This document shows, piece after piece, positions 50,217 to 59,425 of a stretch of 64,000 nt of DNA. Position numbers and translations under genes: made by a program. The notes under the pieces are model-generated. The model saw only the letters and a list, made by a program, of their open reading frames with translations, was not told where the DNA came from and did not search any database. Position 1 is the first letter of the stretch. Every line of letters starts with the position of its first letter. The DNA is from Cellulomonas sp. Y8. GTDB taxonomy: Bacteria; Actinomycetota; Actinomycetes; Actinomycetales; Cellulomonadaceae. The DNA is taken from positions 4,402,001-4,466,000 of the forward strand of contig NZ_CP041203.1 in the NCBI RefSeq assembly GCF_008033115.1, read 5' to 3'.

Positions 50217-51374
50217 ATGAGGGGCGACGCCGCGGCCCTGGACGGGCTCGAGGAGGCCGCCCGGCGCCGGCTGCCCGCGGACGCCGGGCGCCTGGAGCGG
50301 TACGTGCGCCTCGAGACCCCCACCGGTGCGGCGGAGGCGCTGGACGCGCTCGCGGACCTCGTGGTGGCGGACGCGCGCGCGGCCGGGTTCCGCGGCGGCC
50401 GGGAGCCGACCACGGACCCGGCGTCGGGCGACGCCGTCGTCCTCGACCTGCCCGGCCGGGGTCCGCGCGCCGGCGACGCCCCCGCGCTGCTGCTGGCGCA
50501 CCACGACACCGTGCACGCGGTCGGCGCGGTTCCCGTGCGCCGGGACGGCGGCGTGCTGCACGGGCCGGGGACCTACGACATGAAGGGCGGCCTCGTCGTC
50601 GCGCTGGCGGCGGCGGAGCTGCTGGAGGCCGCCGGGCTCGGGCACCGCCCGGTGCGGCTGCTGGTCACCCCGGACGAGGAGGTCGGCTCCCTTGCCACGG
50701 CGGACCTGGTCCGGGACGCCGCGCGCGGCGCCGCCTACGCCCTGGGGCTGGAGGCGCCGGGCGCGCACGGCGGGCTGAAGACCGCCCGGCGCGGCTCGAC
50801 CCGCCTCCGGCTGCACGTCACCGGGCTGGCCGCGCACGCGGCGGTCGACCCGGACGCGGGCGTGTCGGCGACCGAGGAGCTGCTCGACCAGCTGCTCGCC
50901 GCGCGGCGGTTCCTCGCCGACCACCCGTCGGTGCTCGCGAACGTCGGCGTCGTCGCGGGCGGCACCCGGACGAACGTCGTGGCCGAGAGCGCGCGCGCCG
51001 ACCTGGGCCTGCGGTTCGTCACCCGCGCGAGCGAGCGCGCCGTGCTGGCGCGCCTCACCGAGCCCGTCCCGGTCCGGCCCGGGGCGGACGTCCGCGCGGA
51101 GGTGCTGTCCCGGCGGCCCGCGTGGGAGCCCGGCGCCGCGTCGCAGGGGCTGCTCGCGGCGGTGGCCGCCGCGGCGAGCAGGGTCGGGCAGGACGTCACC
51201 GGCGCGCCCGCGCCCGGGGCCGCCGACACGAACCTCACCGGGGCCGCGGGCCTGCCCACCCTCGACGGCTTCGGCCCGGCCGGCGGCGGGGCGCACGCGG
51301 CCACGGAGCACGTCCGGCTGCCCGCCCTCGCGTCGCGCGCCGCGCTGCTGGCCGCGACCCTGCACGGCGTCTGA
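50217..51374 (+). CDS. M20-family metallopeptidase (carboxypeptidase G2-like)
   Basis: 385 residues, cytoplasmic. Metal motifs in order: ALLLAHHDTVH (His and Asp at about 97-100), GPGTYDMKGGLVVALAAAEL (bridging Asp), VTPDEEVGS (catalytic and metal Glu), and TDG-like GFGPAGGGAHAATEHVRLP near the end. The dimerisation lid with ARRGSTRLRLHVTGLAAHAA is typical of the CPG2/ArgE group. It hydrolyses an N-acyl amino acid or peptide; substrate unknown. Its end faces the aminotransferase gene 12 nt away. Confidence 0.88.
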   Translation: MRGDAAALDGLEEAARRRLPADAGRLERYVRLETPTGAAEALDALADLVVADARAAGFRGGREPTTDPASGDAVVLDLPGRGPRAGDAPALLLAHHDTVHAVGAVPVRRDGGVLHGPGTYDMKGGLVVALAAAELLEAAGLGHRPVRLLVTPDEEVGSLATADLVRDAARGAAYALGLEAPGAHGGLKTARRGSTRLRLHVTGLAAHAAVDPDAGVSATEELLDQLLAARRFLADHPSVLANVGVVAGGTRTNVVAESARADLGLRFVTRASERAVLARLTEPVPVRPGADVRAEVLSRRPAWEPGAASQGLLAAVAAAASRVGQDVTGAPAPGAADTNLTGAAGLPTLDGFGPAGGGAHAATEHVRLPALASRAALLAATLHGV

Positions 51375-51386
51375 GCGGGCGCTCCG

Positions 51387-52241
51387 TCAGGGGTCGAGGT
51401 GCTGGAACTGCTGCTCCGCGAACACCCGCGCGACCGCGCGCGTCACCGGCCCGGGCGCGCCGCCGCCCACGGGCGCGCCGTCGACCGCGACCACGGGCTG
51501 GACGTCCCGGGCGGTCGACGTGAGGAACACCTCGTCCGAGCTGGTGAGCGCGTCGTAGGGCAGGTCGACCTCGCGGGCGCCGTGCCACTCGAGCACCAGG
51601 GCCCGGGTGACCCCCGCGAGGCAGCCGGAGGACAGCGGGGGCGTGAGCAGCTCCCCGTCCCGCACCACGAACACGTTCGTGCCCGTGCCCTCGCACAGCT
51701 GACCGCGCGTGTTGGCGAACACCGCCTCGCTCGCGCCGGAGGCCCGCGCCTGCGCGAGCGCCAGCACGTTCTCGCCGTACGAGGTGGTCTTGAGTCCGGT
51801 CAGCGCCCCGACGTCGTTGCGGCGGTAGGGCACGGTGATCACCGCGGTCTCGGGGTCGGGGTCGTGGCCCGGGGTGACGCCGAGCACCAGCGTCGGCGGG
51901 CCGTCGACCCGGCCGCTGCCCAGGACGCCCGGACCGCCGGTGAACGTGATGCGGAGCAGGTCGTAGGCGCTGGTGAGCAGGTCCGCGTTCGCCTCGACGA
52001 CCTCGTGGGCCGCGCGCCGGACGAGCTCCGGGTCGAAGCCCGGCAGGCCGATGCCCGCGGCGGACCGCGTCATGCGCGCGACGTGCCGGGACAGCGCGAA
52101 GATGCGCCCGCGGTCGACCTTGACCGCCTCGAACACGCCGTCGCCCACGACGAACCCGTGGTCCCGAGCCGAGGTCGTCGCCTCCGCCTCGGGCACCAGG
52201 CGCCCGTTGACCCAGAACACCGTCGACGTCACGTCCGCCAC
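51387..52241 (-). CDS. PLP aminotransferase class IV (aminodeoxychorismate lyase-like)
   Basis: 284 residues, GTG at 52241. Fold type IV: VFWVNGRLVPEAEATTSARD, HGFVVGDGVFEAVKVDRGRI, LLRITFTGGPGVLGSGR, GLKTTSYGENVLALAQARAS (PLP Lys), SEAVFANTRGQLCEGTGTNV and SSGCLAGVTRALVLEW. The pattern fits PabC-type lyases, which release 4-aminobenzoate for folate, better than branched-chain aminotransferases. No pabA/pabB nearby, so the reaction is not certain. Confidence 0.85.
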   Translation of the reverse strand: MADVTSTVFWVNGRLVPEAEATTSARDHGFVVGDGVFEAVKVDRGRIFALSRHVARMTRSAAGIGLPGFDPELVRRAAHEVVEANADLLTSAYDLLRITFTGGPGVLGSGRVDGPPTLVLGVTPGHDPDPETAVITVPYRRNDVGALTGLKTTSYGENVLALAQARASGASEAVFANTRGQLCEGTGTNVFVVRDGELLTPPLSSGCLAGVTRALVLEWHGAREVDLPYDALTSSDEVFLTSTARDVQPVVAVDGAPVGGGAPGPVTRAVARVFAEQQFQHLDP

Positions 52242-52333
52242 CGCCGCGCTCCTCGCGTCCCCGCGCCCGCGTCGGACCGCGGGTCGTCCCGCCGCAGCCT
52301 AGCCGCGCGCCGCGGTGGCGCCCGGGGAGGCCG

Positions 52334-52891
52334 TCAGGACGGGTCGGGCGCTCCGGTGAGCCCGGCGGCGCGGGCGACCTCGCCCGCCCACGCGGTCGCC
52401 CGCGCGAGCTCGCCGTCGACGAGCGGCCCGTGCATGCCGACGACGTGGAACCCGGCCGGCGGGAGCACCACCCGGCAGCCGGCGCGGCGCAGCCGCTTGG
52501 CCATGCCCGCGGAGGCGCGCTTCGGGACGGGCCGGTCGACCCGGGTGTCGTAGGCCGCCGCGGGCGTGCCCTCGGGCGCCTCCAGCGCCTCGAGCCACTC
52601 GCGGACGCCCCGCCCCGTGTCGGCTCCCGGCTCCGCGTCCGCGCGCAGGCGGGCCTCGGGGTCGTCGAGGTGGTCCGGTCGGCTGCGCCGGGTCTCGGGG
52701 CGGCTCAGGGAGAACGCGTGCGTCGGGCCGCCGACGACCACGAGGTCGGTGCGGAGCGCGTCGGGCGCCGCCAGCACGTTCACCACCGAGACGTCCGCGC
52801 CCGGCGCGGCCGCGCGGAGCCCGGCCGCCACCGCCTCCGCGACGGCGTGGCTGTTCCCGAACAGGCTCTCGTAGACGACGTGCGCGCGCAT
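52334..52891 (-). CDS. Flavodoxin-like protein
   Basis: 185 residues, ATG with a GGGGAGG site. The FMN phosphate loop is VYESLFGNSHAVAEAVAAGL, the second loop LVVVGGPTHAFSLSRPETRR and the third VLPPAGFHVVGMHGPLVDGE. A polar insertion of ~40 residues (HLDDPEARLRADAEPGADTG) precedes the central helix. A small electron carrier or FMN reductase partner; no redox partner adjacent. Confidence 0.85.
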   Translation of the reverse strand: MRAHVVYESLFGNSHAVAEAVAAGLRAAAPGADVSVVNVLAAPDALRTDLVVVGGPTHAFSLSRPETRRSRPDHLDDPEARLRADAEPGADTGRGVREWLEALEAPEGTPAAAYDTRVDRPVPKRASAGMAKRLRRAGCRVVLPPAGFHVVGMHGPLVDGELARATAWAGEVARAAGLTGAPDPS

Positions 52892-53033
52892 GGCTGCCTC
52901 CCCTGGCTCCCGCGGCGGGCGGCGCGACCGTGCGACGCCCGTGCCGGCCACGGTAGGCGCGCCGCAGCGGGCCGGGATGGGCCGACGGTCCCGGGTGGGC
53001 CCGCGGGGCGGCACGCACGGCCGCGGCGGCTGC

Positions 53034-53762
53034 TCAGGCGCCCCGGGCGGCCTTCGCGGAGCCGCCGCCGAGGCCCCCGCGGCCGGGGCGCACGGCGTGC
53101 CGGACCACCGACGCGGCCACCGCGTCGAGCGTCCGGCCCTGCGAGGCGCCCAGCACCTCCAGCACGTGCCGCGCCTCGTCCTCGTCGCACCCGCGGACCT
53201 CCATGAGCACGCCCACGGCGTGGTCGACGGAGGCCCGGGTGCGGCGCGCCGCCTCGGCCTCGGACAGCGCGGGCTCGCGCGCCGGGATCGTGCTGTGCAG
53301 CTCGATCAGCGAGGCCATCTCGCCCGCGAACCCGCCGGCCCGGCGCACCACCTCGGGCCCGCAGGCGCCGGGCTCGTCCAGGTAGAGGGTCAGGGCGGCG
53401 GTGCCGCCCCGCTGCAGCGGGGCCGGCAGCGCGAGGACGCCGCGGAACCCGGCCCGCAGCGCGACGGCCCGCCACGGCTCGGCGGCCGCGGCGGCCTCCG
53501 CGCGCAGGTCGGGAAGGACCAGCGACGCGCCGGTGCCGAGCGCCTCACGCCACGGACCCGCCTGGTCGACCGCCGCGCCCGAGCGCGTCAGCCGGTCCCC
53601 GGTGGACGCGATCAGCCAGTCGGCGCCGCGCCGGTGGGCGTGCACGGCGCCCTCGGCGGCGCCCCCCGTCCCCGCCGTCACGAGACCGACCAGGTCGTCC
53701 AGGAGCGCCAGCACGCTGCGCGCGGGCTCCGCGCCCGGCCACACCGCACACACCTCAGCCAT
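53034..53762 (-). CDS. GAF-ANTAR transcription antiterminator
   Basis: 242 residues, ATG at 53762. GAF-like sensory domain at about 10-165 (GADWLIASTGDRLTRSGAAV, LPDLRAEAAAAAEPWRAVAL), then an ANTAR RNA-binding domain at about 175-230 (RTRASVDHAVGVLMEVRGCD, EDEARHVLEVL). ANTAR proteins bind paired hairpins in mRNA leaders and prevent termination. A second protein of the same design follows upstream on the same strand. Confidence 0.87.
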   Translation of the reverse strand: MAEVCAVWPGAEPARSVLALLDDLVGLVTAGTGGAAEGAVHAHRRGADWLIASTGDRLTRSGAAVDQAGPWREALGTGASLVLPDLRAEAAAAAEPWRAVALRAGFRGVLALPAPLQRGGTAALTLYLDEPGACGPEVVRRAGGFAGEMASLIELHSTIPAREPALSEAEAARRTRASVDHAVGVLMEVRGCDEDEARHVLEVLGASQGRTLDAVAASVVRHAVRPGRGGLGGGSAKAARGA

Positions 53763-53907
53763 CGTCCGTCCCCCTGGGCAGCACGTGCGGGGCTCCTCGC
53801 CGAGCCCCGTCGCCGATCGCGCGCGGACGGCGCGCAGGCACATGGTGGCACGCGGGGCGGGGGCAAGATGCCCGATTCGTCCCGTCCCCCCGCGGAACGG
53901 TGGTCGA

Positions 53908-54669
53908 TTAGCCCTGCCGGGTGACGCCGGGGTCGGGGGCGTCGCCGCCCGCGAAGGTCGCGCGCCGCTCGAGCACGGCGTCCTCCAGGTCGGCGACCGC
54001 CACGTCCTCCGCCCAGGCCCGCGCCCGCAGCAGCGCCGCCGCGTCGTCCGGCGCCAGGCCGGTCTGGGCCACGAGCATGCCGACCGCCCGGTGCCGGCGC
54101 GCCCGGGCGGGGGCGCTCGCCACCGCGGGGCCGACGAGCGACGGTCCGAGCGCGTCGGCCAGCACCTGCCCGTCCGCGAGCACGTCGGCGGGGACGGACG
54201 CGGCCGGGCCGTGCACGGTCAGGGCCGCCACCGCCCGGCCGTCGACGTGCACCGGCCAGGCCCGCACGGCGACCGTCGCGCCCGGGTCGACCGCGTCGGC
54301 GGCGAGCACGGCGAACACCGGCGGCACCTCCGGGACGTCCGGCGGGAGGTCGGCCGGACGCCCGGCCGCACCCGCGCCGAGCACCGTGCCGACAGTCCGG
54401 CCGTGCCGGGCGGCGCGGACGGCGGGGCCGTCGCCCGCGAGGTCCTCGATCTCCGCGAGCCGGGCCGCGACGTCGTCGGTCGCGCACGCCGTGTACCGGC
54501 CGGCGCCGGCGGGCGCGCAGGTCAGCGCGGCGCCGTCCGCCCCGAGCAGGGCCGCGGCGGCGCGGCAGAGCCGCTCGACCGCCGGCGGGCAGAGGCCCGA
54601 GCCGGCGCCCGGACCCGAGCGCGCGACGGCCTCCGCCAGGGAGCGGAGCAGGAGCAGCCGGTCGGTCAC
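53908..54669 (-). CDS. GAF-ANTAR protein, second copy
   Basis: 253 residues from the GTG at 54669. GAF-like region about 15-180 (LLGADGAALTCAPAGAGRYT, AVRAARHGRTVGTVLGAGAA, VAVRAWPVHVDGRAVAALTV), ANTAR region about 195-240 (APARARRHRAVGMLVAQTGL, APDDAAALLRARAWAEDVAV). Only loosely similar to the neighbour, hence an old pair. It is not covered by a shared operon overlap (145-nt gap). Confidence 0.83.
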   Translation of the reverse strand: MTDRLLLLRSLAEAVARSGPGAGSGLCPPAVERLCRAAAALLGADGAALTCAPAGAGRYTACATDDVAARLAEIEDLAGDGPAVRAARHGRTVGTVLGAGAAGRPADLPPDVPEVPPVFAVLAADAVDPGATVAVRAWPVHVDGRAVAALTVHGPAASVPADVLADGQVLADALGPSLVGPAVASAPARARRHRAVGMLVAQTGLAPDDAAALLRARAWAEDVAVADLEDAVLERRATFAGGDAPDPGVTRQG

Positions 54670-54771
54670 GTCGTCAGTGTCGGGTCGCCCGGGGTGTCCC
54701 GCACCCGGAGCGCCCGGGCCTGCGCCGTCCGGGTGATCCGCCCCGGGGCCGCGGGTGTCGGACCCCGGCGG

Positions 54772-54777
54772 CAGACT
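54772..54777 (+). promoter_or_regulatory. -10 box of a leaderless promoter for the DinB-like gene
   Basis: CAGACT 6 nt before the ATG at 54784. Confidence 0.4.
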
Positions 54778-54783
54778 GCTCGC

Positions 54784-55377
54784 ATGGACGACAAGGCGAT
54801 GCTGCACCGGTACCTGCGCGAGAGCCGCGACTCCCTGCTGTCGAAGCTCGACGGGCTCTCCGAGTACGACGCACGCCGGCCGCTCACGGCCACCGGCACG
54901 AACGTCGCCGGGCTCGTCAAGCACGTGGCCAGCGTCCAGCTCGACTACCTCGGCGAGGTGTTCGACCGCCCGCACGGCCGGTCGCTGCCGTGGTTCGCGG
55001 ACGACGCCGAGCCGAACGCCGACCTGTGGGTGCCGGCGGACGAGTCGCTCGACGAGGTCCGGGAGCTGCACGCGTTCTCCGCCGCGCACGCCGACGCCAC
55101 GATCGCGGCGCTGCCCCTGGATGCGCCGGGCCGCGTCCCGTGGTGGGGGCCAGAGAGCGCGGACGTCACGCTGCACCGGGTCCTCGTCCACCTGGTCGCG
55201 GAGACGGCCCGGCACGCGGGCCACGCCGACATCCTGCGCGAGACGATCGACGGCGCCGTGGGCACGCGGCCGGACGACCCGAACCTGCCGTTCCACGACG
55301 GCGACGCGTGGGCCGCGTACCGGGCGCGGGTCGAGGACGCCGCCCGCACGGCGGCGGGCCGGGGCACCGCGGGCTGA
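54784..55377 (+). CDS. DinB / DUF664 family protein
   Basis: 197 residues. Four-helix DinB fold: MLHRYLRESRDSLLSKLDGL, NVAGLVKHVASVQLDYLGEV with the first metal His, and VLVHLVAETARHAGHADILR with the His pair, followed by ETIDGAVG. The three His bind a divalent metal. Related actinobacterial proteins are mycothiol- or bacillithiol-dependent transferases; the co-substrate here is unknown. Despite the name it is not DNA polymerase IV. Confidence 0.87.
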   Translation: MDDKAMLHRYLRESRDSLLSKLDGLSEYDARRPLTATGTNVAGLVKHVASVQLDYLGEVFDRPHGRSLPWFADDAEPNADLWVPADESLDEVRELHAFSAAHADATIAALPLDAPGRVPWWGPESADVTLHRVLVHLVAETARHAGHADILRETIDGAVGTRPDDPNLPFHDGDAWAAYRARVEDAARTAAGRGTAG

Positions 55378-55404
55378 CCCCGGGCGGCCCGGCGACCCCG
55401 CGGC

Positions 55405-57060
55405 TCAGGCCACCGGGTCCGCCACCCGCACCCGGTCCCGCCCGGCCGCCTTGGCCCGGTACAGGGCGGCGTCGGCGCGGGCGAGCAGGTCGGCGACCGG
55501 CTCCCCCGGGGTCCGCTCGGCCACGCCGATGCTGACGGTCAGCCGCGCGCCCGGCATGAGGTCGTCCCACTCCAGGTTCGCCACCGTCTCGCGCAGCCGG
55601 TCGCACACGTCGACGGTCCGGTTGCCCGTGAGCCCGTCCAGCAGCACGGCGAACTCCTCGCCGCCGTACCGTGCGGCCAGGTCGTCCCGGCGCAAGGCGT
55701 GCTCGAGCGCGGCCGCCACCCGCACCAGCACGGCGTCGCCCACCTGGTGCGAGTAGGTGTCGTTGACCCGCTTGAAGTGGTCGACGTCGAGCAGCGCCAC
55801 CGCGAAGGCACCGCGCTCGGCCGTCCAGAGGTCCAGCTGGCTGTCGAGCGTGCGCCGGTTGGCGAGGCCCGTGAGCCCGTCGTGGGCCGCCTCGTGCGCG
55901 AGCCGGGCGTTCCGCTCCTCCAGCGCCTCCGAGCGCCGGCGCTCGGCCTCCGCCTGCCGCTCGGCCTGCTCGACCTCCATCCGCGCGCCGAGGAGCGCGG
56001 CGCGGCGCTCGGCCTGCGCGTCGCCGAGCCGCACGGTCAGCGCGTGCAGCTCGCGGAGCGCGGCGAGCGCGGCCACCGGGTCGCCGAGCGCCTCGTGCGC
56101 GTCGGCGAGCACCCGCAGCAGCTCGGTCCGCTCCGCCGGCCGCCGCAGCGCGTCGCACAGGGTCATGCCCTCGCGCGCCTCCGCCACCGCCTCCGGCAGC
56201 AGACCCCCGTCCAGCAGCATCCCGGCCCGGATGCGGTGCAGGGACAGCTGCAGCCCCGCCGCCGGGAACCGCGCGAGCATCGCACCGGCCGCGTCGAGCA
56301 CGCCCGCCGCGGCCTCGCGGTCCCCCGCGAGCAGGTGCGCGACCGCGGCGGTGAGGCGCGCGTCGACCGCCGTCCGGGCGAGGCCGGCGGCGTCGGACTC
56401 GTCCACCGCCTCCAGCGCCAGCCCGAGGGCGCGGCGGGCGGACGCGCGGGCCCCCCGCGGGTTGTCGGCGGCGAGCCGCCGGCTGGTCTCGACGAAGGTG
56501 CGCGCGAGGTTCGCCAGCGCGATCGACGCGCGATCCGGGTCCCCCGCCGTCAGCCAGAGGCGGCGCGCCTGGGTGAGCACGCCCGCGGCCTGCGGCGCGA
56601 AGTGCGGCATCGACGTGTAGACCGAGCCCAGGATCGTGAGCACGTCGGCGGTGCCGGCGACGTCGTCCGCCTCGCGGCGCAGCTCGGCGGCGCGGGTGAG
56701 CAGGTCCACGGCGTCCTCGGTGTGGCCGAGGTCGTGGTGCACCAGCCCCTGCCGCGCGAGCGCGCGGGACTGCCACACCAGCGCCCCGCGCTCCCGGGCC
56801 AGGTGCTCGGCGCGGACCGCCCGCTCCAGCGCCCGGAGGTCCTCCCCGAGCGCGTGGTGCGCCACGGCGGCGTAGTACGCGAGCCGCATCTCGGCCCCGC
56901 CGGCCCGGCTGGCGACCGCCTCGGCGATGAGGGCCTCCGCCCGGCGGACGCAGGCCCCGGCGTCGGAGTCCGCGAGCAGGGCGAGCTCGTCGACCGCGGC
57001 CTCCCAGTCGGCGGGTGGTGCGGGTGGTGCGGTTCGTGCGTCGCTCGCTGTGGCCGTCAT
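55405..57060 (-). CDS. Diguanylate cyclase with N-terminal TPR-like repeats
   Basis: 551 residues, ATG at 57060. Residues ~20-345 are helical repeats of TPR type (ALERAVRAEHLARERGALVW, GLVHHDLGHTEDAVDLLTRA, AERTELLRVLADAHEALGDP). A coiled coil (RMEVEQAERQAEAERRRSEA) joins them to a GGDEF domain at about 395-550 with AHDGLTGLANRRTLDSQL, LDVDHFKRVNDTYSHQVGDA and the active-site motif YGGEEFAV (GGEEF, catalytic). It makes c-di-GMP from GTP. A possible inhibitory site (RxxD) ahead of it is not evident. Cytoplasmic; the repeats may sense a protein partner. Confidence 0.92.
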   Translation of the reverse strand: MTATASDARTAPPAPPADWEAAVDELALLADSDAGACVRRAEALIAEAVASRAGGAEMRLAYYAAVAHHALGEDLRALERAVRAEHLARERGALVWQSRALARQGLVHHDLGHTEDAVDLLTRAAELRREADDVAGTADVLTILGSVYTSMPHFAPQAAGVLTQARRLWLTAGDPDRASIALANLARTFVETSRRLAADNPRGARASARRALGLALEAVDESDAAGLARTAVDARLTAAVAHLLAGDREAAAGVLDAAGAMLARFPAAGLQLSLHRIRAGMLLDGGLLPEAVAEAREGMTLCDALRRPAERTELLRVLADAHEALGDPVAALAALRELHALTVRLGDAQAERRAALLGARMEVEQAERQAEAERRRSEALEERNARLAHEAAHDGLTGLANRRTLDSQLDLWTAERGAFAVALLDVDHFKRVNDTYSHQVGDAVLVRVAAALEHALRRDDLAARYGGEEFAVLLDGLTGNRTVDVCDRLRETVANLEWDDLMPGARLTVSIGVAERTPGEPVADLLARADAALYRAKAAGRDRVRVADPVA

Positions 57061-57181
57061 GGTCCTTCGTCCCGCCCGCGGTCCGTCGCGGGTCTCCTGT
57101 CTCATCGGGCCTCCCACCTGCGGTGATGAGCCCGGCGCCCGGTCTTCACCCGGGGGGTTCGGGTGTGGCAGCCTGTGCGCG

Positions 57182-58057
57182 GTGAGCGCCGCCGATCCCC
57201 AGTCCCTCTTCCCGGGCAAGCAGTTCATCAGCACCGCCCTCGAGGTGCTGGAGACCAAGACGACGATGTCCGGCGGCCTGGCCCGCCGGTACCTGCAGCG
57301 CGCAGCCATGGCCGGCGTGCTCATCGGCCTGCTCTACGCCACCTACTACGCGGTGCTGGGCGCGTTCGCGGGCATCGGGGACGGCTCGGTCCGGCCGGTC
57401 GGCCGGCTGGTCGGGTCCGTGGTGTTCGGCTGGGCGCTCGTGTTCATCTACTACTCGCGGTCCGAGCTGCTGACCTCGAACATGATGATCGTCTCGATCG
57501 GGGCCTACCACCGCCGGACCAGCTGGCCGCGGGCGCTGCGGATGCTCGGGCTCTGCTACCTCGGCAACCTCGCCGGAGGCCTGTTCGTCGCGGTGCTGCT
57601 GCGCCTGTCGACGATCACCGACGGCGCACCGCTGGACGAGATGGTCGCGTCGGTCGAGCACAAGCTCGCGTACGTGACCGACGGGCCGTCCGGCTGGCTC
57701 GACCTGCTGGTGCGGGCGGTGCTGTGCAACTTCTGCATCAACGTCGCGATGCTGCTCGTCTACAACGGGCTGATCAAGGACGACCTGACCAAGTGCCTCG
57801 TGATGATCACGTCGGTGTTCATCTTCGCGTTCCTCGGCCTGGAGCACTCGGTCGCGAACACGGTGCTGTTCTCGGTCGTCGGCCTGCAGGAGGGGCTGGA
57901 CCTCGGCGCCGCGGCCGGGAACGTGGGGATCGCGCTGGTCGGGAACTTCATCGGCGGCGGGCTGCTGATCGGGCTCTACTACGCGTACGTCAACGACGAC
58001 TCGCAGTGGCTGCGCCAGCAGGGCCGCGGGACGAGCACCCCCGACGACCCGCGGTGA
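57182..58057 (+). CDS. Formate/nitrite transporter (FNT) family channel
   Basis: 291 residues from the GTG at 57182. Six membrane helices; AAMAGVLIGLLYATYYAVLG (helix 1), LGNLAGGLFVAVLL, and the family core FIFAFLGLEHSVANTVLFSV with the central His that lines the pore. The usual NxLVC-type motif before helix 5 reads LCNFCINVAMLLVYN, so this is a divergent member. FNT channels move formate, nitrite, hydrosulfide or lactate. Not linked to a formate or nitrite enzyme here. Confidence 0.87.
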   Translation: MSAADPQSLFPGKQFISTALEVLETKTTMSGGLARRYLQRAAMAGVLIGLLYATYYAVLGAFAGIGDGSVRPVGRLVGSVVFGWALVFIYYSRSELLTSNMMIVSIGAYHRRTSWPRALRMLGLCYLGNLAGGLFVAVLLRLSTITDGAPLDEMVASVEHKLAYVTDGPSGWLDLLVRAVLCNFCINVAMLLVYNGLIKDDLTKCLVMITSVFIFAFLGLEHSVANTVLFSVVGLQEGLDLGAAAGNVGIALVGNFIGGGLLIGLYYAYVNDDSQWLRQQGRGTSTPDDPR

Positions 58058-58073
58058 GGCCGCCGTCGGGCGC

Positions 58074-58946
58074 TCATCGGTAGTCCGGGCCGCCGGGGAG
58101 CCCGAACGCCTCCTCGAGCGTCGTGACCCCGCGGCGGTCCAGCTCGGCGACGAGCTCGGTCCCCACCCAGCGCAGGTGCCAGCCCTCGGGCGCGTACCCG
58201 GTGACGGCCCGGTTCGCCGCGGTGTACCGCACGACGAACCCGAACTCGCCCGCGCGGGCCGCGACCCACCGGCCCTCGGCGGTGTCGCCGAAGCAGTCCT
58301 GGAAGTCGCAGTCGGGACGGGTCGTGCTCCCGACGTCGACCGCCAGGCCGGTCTGGTGCTCGCTGTGCCCGGGGCGGGCGCTCACCTCCTCGGCGTGCTG
58401 CTGGCCGACGCGCGCCACGAGGTCGGCGTGCACCCGGACCTGGTCGTCGTACGAGCGGAACGCGCTCCGCAGCGTGAGCGCGACCCCGTCGGCGGCCGCG
58501 GCCGCGAGCATCTGCTCGAGCGGCGCGGCGACCTCGGGGCGGACCTGGTACCCGGCGACGGTCGCGAGCGTCGCCGGCGCCCAGCCGGCCGGCGCGACGG
58601 GCAGGGCCTTGTTGACGACCACCCACGGGCTCGCGGGGTCGTCGACGGGGTGCAGGCCGAGGTCGAGGGCGGCGCGGGCGGGCGGGACGAGCGCGGCGGG
58701 CGGCGCGGGGGTCTCGGGCAGCGCCAGCGGCCCGCGGGCGGCCCCGGGATCGGCGACGTCCGTCGGCCGGAGCTCGGCCGGGGCGGACGGGATCGCGGGC
58801 CCGGGCGTCGGCCCCGGCGTCGCCCGGGCGGGTCCCACCGGTGCCGCGCGCTCGTCCGACGCCGCCGCGGGCGTGGGTGCGCCGCCGCCCCCGGCCGGGG
58901 CTCCCTGGAGCGCCACCGCCGCGAGCAGGCCGCCGAGCACCGCCAC
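58074..58946 (-). CDS. VanY-type D-alanyl-D-alanine carboxypeptidase (M15B)
   Basis: 290 residues from the GTG at 58946. N-terminal hydrophobic segment (MAVLGGLLAAVALQGAPA) for export, a Pro/Ala-rich linker, then the peptidase domain from about residue 110: LTLRSAFRSYDDQVRVHADL, the zinc motif ARPGHSEHQTGLAVDVGSTT (SxHxxGxAxD) and the third His in EGWHLRWVG. It trims the terminal D-Ala from peptidoglycan stem peptides outside the membrane. Start uncertain by a few tens of residues. Confidence 0.88.
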   Translation of the reverse strand: MAVLGGLLAAVALQGAPAGGGGAPTPAAASDERAAPVGPARATPGPTPGPAIPSAPAELRPTDVADPGAARGPLALPETPAPPAALVPPARAALDLGLHPVDDPASPWVVVNKALPVAPAGWAPATLATVAGYQVRPEVAAPLEQMLAAAAADGVALTLRSAFRSYDDQVRVHADLVARVGQQHAEEVSARPGHSEHQTGLAVDVGSTTRPDCDFQDCFGDTAEGRWVAARAGEFGFVVRYTAANRAVTGYAPEGWHLRWVGTELVAELDRRGVTTLEEAFGLPGGPDYR

Positions 58947-59125
58947 GGACGCGGCCTGCGCGGGCCGCGTGAGACGCCCCCCGCGCCGGGGTGCGCCCGT
59001 GCGCGCCCGGGGTCGGGCCGCTGCGGTGCTGCGGGCGCGTCGTCACGTGGTCGCTCCTGGTCCGGGTCGGGGTCAGCCCCCAGTCTCCGACGGAACGCGC
59101 TGCGGGGACAGCCCGGCGCGGGTGC

Positions 59126-59425
59126 TCATCCGCGCGGCCGGGGGACGGCGACGGCCGGGTCCCCGACGCGCAGGTCGCGCGCGAGCGCGTCGAGCGCGGC
59201 GGAGCGCCGGCCGGGGTCCAGCTCCAGGCCGCCGTCCGGGGTCCGGCGCACGGAGCCCGCCAGGACGAGCTCGGACACCGCCGCGGCGACGCCGTCGGCC
59301 CGGCAGCGCCGGTCCAGCTCGGGGCCGGACATCGGGCGGCCGAGGAGCGCCGCCAGCACCCGGGCCTTGGTGAGCGGGTCGACCGCTCCGTCGAGCACGG
59401 CGGTCGTTCGGGACGGTGTCGGCAC
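59126..59425 (-). CDS. Small winged-helix-like protein of unknown function
   Basis: 99 residues. ARVLAALLGRPMSGPELDRR, CRADGVAAAVSELVLAGSVR and RTPDGGLELDPGRR read like two helices plus a wing of a small HTH domain, followed by a short C-terminal helix. No exact family match. Followed on the same strand by VanY after ~180 nt, in which I see no other gene. Confidence 0.5.
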   Translation of the reverse strand: MPTPSRTTAVLDGAVDPLTKARVLAALLGRPMSGPELDRRCRADGVAAAVSELVLAGSVRRTPDGGLELDPGRRSAALDALARDLRVGDPAVAVPRPRG

